DNA from: Littorina saxatilis
Lineage: Eukaryota; Mollusca; Gastropoda; Littorinimorpha; Littorinidae
Direction: 5' to 3'
DNA: 64,000 nucleotides
Assembly: GCF_037325665.1 (NCBI RefSeq)
Contig: NC_090248.1
Location: 21,472,829-21,536,828, forward strand
The notes under the pieces are model-generated. The model saw only the letters and a list, made by a program, of their open reading frames with translations, did no database searches and was not told the origin of the DNA. Position 1 is the first letter of the stretch, and each line of letters opens with the position of its first letter. Below are positions 54,942 through 64,000 of this stretch, piece after piece. The position numbers and the translations under genes are program-made.

Positions 54942-55889
54942 ATCAATCTGCTAATTATTTCAGAAAAAATAATTTGTTCTAAAACTAAAGCCGTGCTGTT
55001 GATTTTTGTTTTAAAAAGGCTGCTCTGTGTATTTGAAAGCCCAGATAAAATTGTTTGTGGCAGTAAGCATGATCCGTTTTTGGGAAGTATGGTGTCAGTT
55101 GCTTTAAAGGGATGACAAACTCTTGGTGCATATAGCACTACACTAGTGAATAAACCAGTAATTTATTGTACAGTTGAACCTGCCCTGGCGACCACCTCTT
55201 GATAATGACCACTTGCCCTTTACGAATATCTCAAAGAAACCCTGATGAGGCTCTTTCCAATGTTATTCACCTTTCCATGATGGTCACTTGTGGGTAGTCA
55301 TTATAGACATCGTTTTAATACTGCAGGAGCCTATGGCATGAATTTTTAAATGTCATCAGAGAGAGTTATTAATTAATGTATTTAGGTGCTTGTGTGCTAA
55401 AACCAGTGGTTTATAATATTGTATCCTTGTTAAACCTCAACTGATGGTTGAAAATGAAATGTTTTTTTGATGTAGTTGGTATGGAAATACATATATTTTG
55501 TGGAGATATGTAACTGGGAAGTTTGAATTCATGTGTGCGAATATTGTGGAGCAGAAAAGTAAACAACAACAACAACAATAGCAGCAGCAGCAACGACAAC
55601 ACAGGCAACTACAACAACAACAATAGTGAAGATACTCACTCCAGCAGACTGCGTGCAAACAGTTCTAAATTTAATAATCCAAACCACAAAAAAACGCACA
55701 CACAAACTGCAACCTTTTCTTGGAAAAATAAAACATATATTGTTTATGACGGGAAAATCGATTCTATCACACTTGAAACCTGCTATTTAAGGAAGTATAA
55801 TCTGCCTTTGGCTGAGAATTATGAGCTTGGAATGTTTTCTCAGAATTGACACTGAAGCATGCTCAACATTTGTTAAAACTCGGATGTCT

Positions 55890-56400
<511 letters not shown>

Positions 56401-57774
56401 ACACACACACAAACACACACACTCACTCACTCATCCATCATCCACTCTTAGGGCACTCACTCCATCCGTCTTTCTCTTCCAAATGAAATCGTTTTCGGGT
56501 TTCAGAATGGGGTGCAGCTTGCGTCCAATCTAAAACTACTTGTCTGCTGCAGGGGAGATCGGAGCTAAGTCAACAAAGATAAAAGAATGACTGATTGCGT
56601 CTAGCCCGCGGTTTTCATTTCGCGCTCTATAGTGATTAACTTGTTTTGATCAAACGCTGTTGCAAGCGAGCACGTCACCCTGTTATGTTTTATTAGTGAT
56701 GCCACATCACTTGTGTTCGCGTTAACATCAGATGTTTCTTTCTTTCTTTATTTTACGCACTTTTGTGCAAAAACTAGCGCCGTTAAAACCCGTCCATGCA
56801 TCTTCGGGCGGTGCCCATATTCTCCCCCGTCCCTGAATTGGGTCAGGAACCCGTTTCATCACTTTTATTTGATTTACTTTTTTTTTGGTAGCGCAAATCC
56901 CGCTTACAGAATAACAATAAGTAAAAACAACACAAACATATAGAAAACATAAAGAAATCACACAAAAACACAATCTTTGCACAGGTACCCAATTGGAGTG
57001 TATCTAGAGCGCTAAATAATAATAGTAAAATAATATTGCCCGAACTGGGACGGTCGAACCGAGTTCGCCGTGAGATAATCACGGCTATGATTGTTCTTGG
57101 GTCGCACGTGTTTTCTTTCGATCATAACTCCAACGATTATACAGCGATTCGTTTGGAATTTGGCACCAGGATTCAGAAACATATACAAAAAGTCATATCC
57201 AAATTCAATCACACCAAATTTGAAGTGACTTGTTCGAGAAACGCCCGAGCTATGAGAAAAGAACGCATGAAAAATTGATTCACCTAGTGTTTGTGTCATG
57301 CCAAATTACAAGTAGATCGGCCCATAATGACACCGCAGTTATAAGTGGTCGAAAGTATGACAGACAGACTGTGACAGACATACATCAGTACAGAATCACG
57401 GACAGACATACAGACAGATACAGGCCTTTTACAGATATTTAGATGATGCAGAACTAGGCCTTATGCAAAAATAGAGAGAGAGACTGAGAGAGAAAGAGAG
57501 AGAGAGAGAGATGCCGCATGGAGGGACGGCAGGCGCCGGACAGCTAGACAGACAGGCGGACACTGATATATAGAGGTCCAAGCAATCACACATTAAAACC
57601 TACCAATGTTAAAGCCGAGCGTGACTAGATTCTCTCAGAGAGAGAGACAGACAGACAGAGACAAAGACACCGAGAGAGAGAGAGAGGGGGGGGGGGGTGG
57701 CACACGGACTGTGACTTAGTGAGGGAAACATCAGAGCAATAATTGGGTGATTAAGAAGCGCTACGAACTTTGTT

Positions 57775-57971
57775 ATGCTGCCATTTTCGGTTGTAACTTT
57801 AGTAGCGATTTGCGCGTGTTCCTTCGCCAAGTGTCTTGCTGTGGGCCCGGAGGGGGGTGGATGGGTGTATATTCCTTCAAAAATACTGTCGGAAAGGTCA
57901 AACGCTCAATATTCTGTTTGCCCAGACGACAACTATTACGTTCAAAAGGCGGGCAATATGACTCAATGCCT
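57775..57971 (+). CDS. Signal-peptide exon of a putative secreted protein (partial)
   Basis: The exon opens with MLPFSVVTLVAICACSFA, a hydrophobic stretch typical of a secretion signal, with likely cleavage after CLA. It continues through GWVYIPSKILSERSNAQYS to CPDDNYYVQKAGNMTQC. It reads into a donor-like GTAGGT at 57972; without splicing the frame stops two bases later. The exon would end in phase 2. No TATA box or conserved family was recognised. A possible partner exon is at 62091-62256, but their phases do not fit directly, so at least one more exon would be needed. It could also be a chance 66-codon ORF. Confidence 0.35.
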
Positions 57972-58573
57972 GTAGGTCACTTGTAGGTCAACTTGACTCG
58001 GTGAAACGCAAATCTCTGGCTGAAAAGACAACGTCCAGTTCAATGTCTGAGACGACAGGCAAAGCACTCAATGTCACGTAGGCCAGCAGGAAATGAAAAG
58101 AACGAGGCAGGGCCAGCGTTTTCGTTGACCCGTTTAAAGTAACGAACTTATGGGGCAATTACTTGTGTGGCCCGATTGCCGTATCAAGCACAGGCACTTG
58201 ACGTTGGTATATATATTTAGGACTGAGCTTATCGGCTCACTATGATCATAGTGTTTAAATTCATTTCTGGTTTTATTTCTGTTTTGCTCTGTCTCTCTCT
58301 GTCTGTCTATGTCACTGTTTGTCTGTCTGTATCCCTCGCTGGTTGTTGTTGTTGTTTGTTGTTGTGGTTGTGGTTGTTGTTGTTATGGAAGGAGGGGACA
58401 GTTTCGACCTTTCCTGTGATACCTGCATTTTCCCCCCTCTCATTTAACGGGCCTATAAGCTCCTAAAAAAGCTGACATTTTAATAATGGTAATTATTTGC
58501 ATGGTCGTTACCACACCTCGTAATACGGATACTTCTTGTCTATTTATTCTTGGCTAGATCATATTCTACTATA

Positions 58574-59211
58574 CCCCCCGCGGGTTAGGGGGAGTCCCAT
58601 ATTGGTTGGGACTAGAAAGAATTTACCCGATGCTACCCAGCATGTCGTAAGAGGCGACTAACGGTTCTGTTTCTTCTCTTCTTTTGTCTTATTTCTGCCT
58701 TACCAGTCCTTTCACCTATATTTCCTTCCAAGAAAACTCTCCCTACTATTCCCTGCAGTGTTCCAATTCTTTTCTTGTTGTCTTATTTCTACCTGACTGG
58801 ATCCATCACCTTTATTTCACTTACCAAAAGTCTTCTTTTCCACATCCTTATTTCTCTGCACCCCGCATGTCGTATGAGGCGACTAACGGATTCTGTTTCT
58901 CCTTTAACCCTTGTTAAGTGGTTCTTGTATAGAATATAGTCAATGTTTGTAAAGATTTTAGTCAAGCAGTATGTAAGAAATGTTTAGTCCTTTGTACTGG
59001 AAACTTGCATTCTCCCAGTAAGGTCATATATTGTACTACGTTGCAAGCCCCTGGAGCAATTTTTTGATTAGTGCTTTTGTGAACAAGAAACACTTAACAA
59101 GTGGCTCTATCCCATCTCCCCCCTTTCCCCTATCCCATCTCCCCCTTTCCCTCGTCGCGATATAACCTTCGTGGTTGAAAACGACGTTAAACACCAAATA
59201 AAGAAAGAAAG
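58574..59211 (+). mobile_element. SINE family A, long variant with internal duplication
   Basis: It starts and ends like the other copies, with a 12 bp target duplication ATATTCTACTAT (58561-58572 and 59212-59223). It is about 275 bp longer. The GCATGTCGTA.GAGGCGACTAACGG block occurs twice (58640, 58865), separated by a T/C-rich unique stretch, and CTATCCCATCTCCCC is also doubled near 59107. Confidence 0.85.
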
Positions 59212-59314
59212 ATATTCTACTATTAGGCTTTTTATATACATGATATAAAATTCAAACTCTTTTACTGGTTGTGAAGCTGAACTTCGATTTAAAGTGTTTG
59301 TGTGTGTGTGTGTG

Positions 59315-60118
59315 TTTTTACATTTAGTCAAGTTTTGACTAAATGTTTTAACATAGAGGGGGAATCGAGACGAGGGTCGTGGTGTATGTGTGTGCGTGTG
59401 TGTGTGTGTGTAGAGCGATTCAGAGTAAACTATTGGACCGATCTTTATGAAATTTTACATGAGAGTTCCTGGGTATGATATCCCCAGATGATTTTGTTTT
59501 TTTCGATAATTGTCTTTGATGACGTCATACCCTCATTTTTCAATCAAATTGATTGAAATTATTGTAAAGCAATCTTCGACGAAGGCCGGACTTTGGTATT
59601 GCATTTCAGCTTGGTGGCTAAAAAATTAATTAATGACTTTGCATTTGGTCATTAAAAATCTGAAAATTGTAATTAATTTTTTTTTAATAAAACGATCCAA
59701 AATTACGTTAATCTTATTCTTCATCATTGTCTGATTCCAAAAACATATAAATATGTTATATTCGGATTAAACACAAGCTCTGTAAATTAAAAATATAAAA
59801 ATTATGATCAAAATTAAATTTCCGAAATCGATTTAAAAACAATTTCATCTTATTCCTTGTCGGTTCCTGATTCCAAAAACATATAGATATGATATTTTTG
59901 GATTAAAAACACGCTCAGAAAGTTATAACGAAGAGAGGTACAGAAAAGCGTGCTATGCAGCACAGCGAAACCACTACCGCGCTAAACAGGCTCGTCAGTT
60001 TCACTGCGTTTTTCACGAGCGGCGAACCACGGTCATTGTGAAAAAATGCAGTGCGTTCAGTTTCATTCTGTGAGTTCCACAGCTTGACTAAATGTAGTAA
60101 TTTCGCCTTACGCGACTT
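59315..60118 (-). mobile_element. Helentron-like repeat, copy 4 (reverse)
   Basis: In reverse, it runs from GTCGCGTAAGGCGAAATTAC to the ACATTTAGTCAA hairpin and A run at 59315-59345. A short GT run is near 59385. It abuts a second GT run on its 3' side. It keeps the GTGACAGTG-less shorter version of the inner block found in copy 1. Confidence 0.65.
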
Positions 60119-60436
60119 TTTTTTAAATTTTTTTTTATATAGGAGCGACTGTAGACTTAAATTGGTACGTTCCTAAATTGCATAATTATTATATAAAATC
60201 AGTGTCAAAACTGTATTTTCTTTTTGATGAAAATTAAATCCACGGTTACTTTGAAATCAGGACAACTTTTCTCGAACAACCCTTTGCTATGAGAAAAAAA
60301 AGCGAGAAACGCAGATAGACAGACTGCCAATGTTCCAAAGTCAAGACTCAGACACATAATCGTGACTGTTTATTTATACCGTTTTGGTTGAAACGCTCCA
60401 GAAATAAAACTTGTTGTTAACAACTAGTACTTGTCT

Positions 60437-60994
60437 CATCTTGAACACTCGGCCAGTACAACTGGCCTTGACACGGAACGATTCAAGGGGGGCAATCTCA
60501 AGTCATCTGAAAGAGGGAAATCCAAACGCAATCCGCCTTGTTCGATTTTATGGGCTTGGACGATAGAGAAAAATAAGAAAAGCAAAAGCTGGAGTCCAGT
60601 CTGGACGAAACTGCTATCAAGAACGCAGAATTGATTTTTTCTGAGGTTTTTTTTTAGCCGTAAGCGCCATGTTTATCGGAGCAGGAAACTCTTCCAGAGT
60701 GAGGCCCCTTTGTTGGTTTCACTGCGGTGAACAGCAGTTATGAGAAATTCGAAATGAGAAATGGCGCTTACGGCTAAAAAGAAAACTCAGAAAAAATAAA
60801 TTTTGCGTTCTTGATAGCAGTTTCTTCCAGACTGGACTCCAGCTTTTGCTTTTCTTATTTTTCTCTATCGTCCAAGCCCATAAAATCGAACAAGGCGGAT
60901 TGCGTTTGGATTTCCCGCTTTCAAATGACTTGAGATTGCCCCCCTTGAATCGTTCCGTGTCAAGGCCAGTTGTACTGGCCGCGTGTTCAAGATG
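60437..60994. repeat. Near-perfect 234 bp inverted repeat with 90 bp spacer
   Basis: The left arm 60437-60670 (CATCTTGAACAC to GTAAGCGCCAT) is the complement of the right arm 60761-60994 with about eight mismatches by eye (about 97% identity). The spacer is 60671-60760. Each arm contains GCTTGGACGATAGAG and CTGGAGTCCAGTCTGGA, itself a small palindrome. Open frames run through both arms, but most of the arm-to-arm differences change amino acids, so they give no sign of coding constraint. No flanking target duplication was found. Confidence 0.9.
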
Positions 60995-61650
60995 GTACTT
61001 TTCTTTCTTTGTCTTTTTGGCTTCAGACATCCGTTACCAGAGGGAAAAAAAAGTGTCTCACATGCCCTTTGGCACTCTCATGCTGGCACTAATTACCCCT
61101 ATTACCATTCTGCCCGAGTGAAAGGCAGAATTGGTTTTTACAGGCAGTTACCTCTCGCGACTGTAAAAAGATCCGTTACGTTCTGTTCACTAAAGGGTTG
61201 TAATTGCTCAGAAAGGCTGTACGTGCTTCGGTTGTCTCTTCACAGCTTCGCGTTCTAAGTCGTCTCATTGCGGTAGAGTTTTGACTTTTTTTTGTTGTAA
61301 TCTGTTAAAACTCACGACGCTCAGTTTCAAAAACTTTGAAATGTGAGTGTTAATTACTGTTAGACTTTTGTAAATTTCCACAAGGAAAATGTAGATAGCT
61401 AGCTCGGACAAAGCTAAAGCGGGAAAAGAAAGTGTTTTGCTACACATTGTTTTTATCCTGCATTCGAGTGTTGATCTTTGTCAAGTTATCTGTAAACTTA
61501 GTTAACACTGATATTTCAACACACACTAACGACAGAACACTTCGATGAAGGCTACCTGCCCGAACCCGGTGAGATTAGTGCGATACTTCTCATTGCAGAT
61601 TGTCAATAAACGCGAATATTCATCCAGACTTAAGCTTAAGTGTCACAAAC

Positions 61651-61652
61651 AA

Positions 61653-61684
<32 letters not shown>

Positions 61685-61736
61685 GCGCGCGCACACACAC
61701 ACACAGACACACACACGCACACGAACACATACTGTG

Positions 61737-61771
<35 letters not shown>

Positions 61772-61778
61772 GTGACAC

Positions 61779-61820
<42 letters not shown>
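61651..61820. repeat. CA/CG-alternating microsatellite
   Basis: (CA)n interrupted by GCGCGCGC stretches and two GTGACAC pieces. Alternating purine-pyrimidine sequence of this kind can adopt Z-DNA. Confidence 0.9.
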
Positions 61821-61824
<4 letters not shown>

Positions 61825-62090
61825 AAACGTCGCGTTGAAGGTTCAATATTTTAAACGGCGTAATGCCACAGGCAAGGCCTTGTCTGTCTCGCTGGATCCA
61901 CGCAGAGACAAGACAGACAAATCACGGACCAAAAATACACCCAAGGTCCTTCTGGCACACTGTTTTACAACCCGGTACCACTTGAGTATGTTTCTGAGAT
62001 GTCTTCGTATCCCACTGAATGAGACTGTGTCGAGTGACTCCCCCCTCCCCCCCCCCCCCCCTCGAGCCCTCTCTCTGTCTCTCTTCCCAG

Positions 62091-62256
62091 ATCTATCATA
62101 CCGCCAGAAACTAGGTCAATGCACAGGAAGTAGGTTATTGGTGTCACCTCATCCAGCTGGCACATTTGTCACGTGCTCAGATAACGGGAAGTATTTTCTT
62201 CAGGGAAATTACATGGTTGTACAAAAATCGTTAAATGCAGCCTTCGTGCAATGTTT
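62091..62256 (+). CDS. Candidate exon of a secreted, cysteine-bearing protein
   Basis: A strong pyrimidine tract ending TCTCTTCCCAG precedes a frame reading YRQKLGQCTGSRLLVSPHPA, then GTFVTCSDNGKYFLQGNY and NAAFVQC, before a weak donor-like GTGCAC. The SPHPAGTFVTCSDNGKYF stretch faintly recalls chitin-binding type 2 (peritrophin-A) domains, where aromatic residues and C.NG follow a PHP.. motif. It ends ...VQC as the exon at 57775 ends ...TQC, which suggests a repeated module. Phases do not join directly. Low confidence. Confidence 0.25.
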
Positions 62257-62319
62257 GTGCACCGACTTCCATTTGTTGAGTCTCTTCCTGATAGACTTAT
62301 CGATTTAAATAACAATGCA

Positions 62320-64000
62320 GATTTTTCAAACTAACGAGGAACAAGATAACAATAAAAATGTACTCACCAGTACCAGAAACACTTGACGAACAATAACAAA
62401 CAGAGCGGTTTCGACGATTGTCTTCGTCAGTTACACTTAAAACAAGGAGAGGCGACAGAAAGAGAAAGAAAAAGAGAAATCAGTCAAGAAGAGGGCAGAC
62501 AGCCTTTTTAACGAAGAACCTTTTTCATCTTACTGTGATAGACATAAAAGTAAACAGTTTTAAACACAGAGACCACCGAGGAAGGATACACAATTGAATC
62601 GGTACCGAATAACCAAATAGGTTGAGGCCGGGGACGTTTGTGAGTCACCAAGCTGCAGGCAGTGTTAAAAACCAAGAACCAACCAATCATCTAACTAACG
62701 AAGTGAGAGAAAAAAACATAACTGACTTGACTAGTCCTAGCTCTCTGAGTGTATGACCTATGGTACAGGGTCAGGAATCTATTCGCTGTCGTCACATGTC
62801 GATACACGTTTTTCGCTCAAACAACCGTAAAGCATGGTTGGAATTTGACTAATTGTCGCATGGTCTTAAGCTCAGGAAGTTGATGAACCTTTTGATCCGA
62901 TTTGTAGCCGGAAGAGTTATTTGTAGCTTAGACGAGACACGAGACGCTACGCTCATTGCAACGGAAAATTGCAAAGCTGTTCATGCATGCGAAAGACCGA
63001 ACATGCTATGGGAAGTAGAACGGTGTTTGGTGAGCGCCTTTCTCACTGAACTAACCTGGCACTATACAAACATAGTACTATGTACCACTCCAAATCGCAA
63101 ATCGCGATTACAAAAAAAACAAAAAAACAAACAAAACAACAAAAAAAGGAAAAAAGGAATACAAAGTAGTTTAAAAAAAAAAGGGTGTAAAAATTGCACA
63201 TTTACATAAACGTTCACAGTGTTTTGTGACATGAACAATCACCGTTCAGTGAAGTGAGAACTCGGCGCTCCATGGCGATAAGAACTAGTGTGACGGCGCA
63301 TCCTAATCCAAGTCGAAATGGTGTCAGTCTCAGTCGCCAGTCAGTCAGGGACGACAATTGATGTCTTTCCGTGTCCGGGCGGGCCGATACTTGAGTAGGA
63401 AGATGAACGCATTATGCATGCTCTGGGACCTACAACACCCAACCGATTATTCTGAATAGTCGTAAGACAAGAAACGAAGTGAAAGGGGGTGGGGAATGAG
63501 CGAGATGGAAAGGGGGGGGGGCGAGAAAGGGGGAAGGGGGTTGATGGGTGGGGCGGTAGGGTAGAATGGAAAGGCCTGAACTAAGCCGGCAGGAATCAAA
63601 AAGCAAAAACCGTGAATGAAACGAGTCCCTCCAGACTAGTTCTAGTGCCCAGTTTGATCCCAGACGGACAATTTACCGGAACGAGATATTCAAATGATGA
63701 GAAGCGCTGACATGGCCTCACGACCGAGATCTGTGCGGACGAATTTTAGCTACTGGAATGCCGAGATCCTTTTTGCGTTAACGGTTTCTATCAATGCTGG
63801 CTCTGCTGCCAATCAGAACTGAAATTACTGATAGCTGTTGTGCAGTCAGTGGAAACAAGCGGTAAATCCTTTGCGCGGCTGTACAGACAGAAAGACAGAC
63901 GCGGGACGGATGGACCAGACTGATGATGGCCGGTCAGACAGACACTGCATTTGGTAAACCCAGGTACTCCTTCTAGAAGTAGTCCTTGGGTAAACCGTAT
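62320..64000. other. Right-edge sequence without recognised genes
   Basis: No conserved exon, SINE head or inverted-end element was recognised. An A-rich stretch (AAAACAAAAAAACAAAC type) lies at 63108-63185, and G-rich tracts at about 63485-63560. Confidence 0.4.

Noticed and set aside
54596-55138. A 180-codon minus-strand ORF, similar to frames at 46535-46952 and 27958-28212
   Set aside because: The shared peptide is the translation of SINE family A and ends within unrelated flanks.
60431-61030. Two nearly identical 67- and 103-codon ORFs facing each other
   Set aside because: They are the two arms of an inverted repeat. Most arm differences change amino acids, so there is no sign of protein constraint.
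62853-63209. A 118-codon ORF near the right edge
   Set aside because: No recognised domain, it ends in a lysine/asparagine-rich reading of an A-rich tract, and there is no supporting context.

Overview
This is an animal nuclear genome segment: long genes split by GT-AG introns, lying in repeat-rich DNA that is full of SINEs, MITE-like elements and long CA/CT microsatellites. The conserved proteins look like lophotrochozoan orthologues of human genes. The SINE 3' ends (CACCAAATAAAGAAAGAAAG) are of a kind common in gastropods. I infer a marine snail, possibly a littorinid, but nothing in the window proves the species.

Gene layout, left to right. (1) The last two exons of TXNL4B (+, 3993-7398); its first exon is not in the window. 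(2) A decayed piggyBac transposon (about 7798-10070). (3) A complete RBM17/SPF45 gene in 12 coding exons (+, 14012-26896), whose introns hold many elements. (4) ALG10 in three coding exons on the minus strand (37422-28826), convergent with RBM17. (5) Head-to-head with ALG10, 967 bp away, an 11-exon gene (+, 38390-52744) that joins in frame into about 1017 residues and ends in a MYND zinc finger; I do not recognise the family. Its third intron carries a whole-looking hAT transposon (41939-44860). (6) Near the right edge, a signal-peptide exon (57775-57971) and a possible downstream exon (62091-62256) of a secreted cysteine-bearing protein.

TXNL4B and RBM17 are both pre-mRNA splicing factors on the same strand. 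ALG10 adds the last glucose to the N-glycan precursor in the ER membrane. No shared pathway links the whole set.

The rest is mainly mobile-element sequence. There are two SINE families with perfect 12-13 bp target duplications, two LINE fragments, several MITE-like families (hAT-like, TA-flanked and TTAA-flanked), a 0.87 kb foldback element, a 2.95 kb element with 32 bp inverted ends, a Helentron-like family in five copies, a near-perfect 234 bp inverted repeat, a 95 bp minisatellite and a 1 kb polypyrimidine tract. No retroviral, Polinton or other capsid-bearing element was recognised, and no tRNA, rRNA or CRISPR locus.
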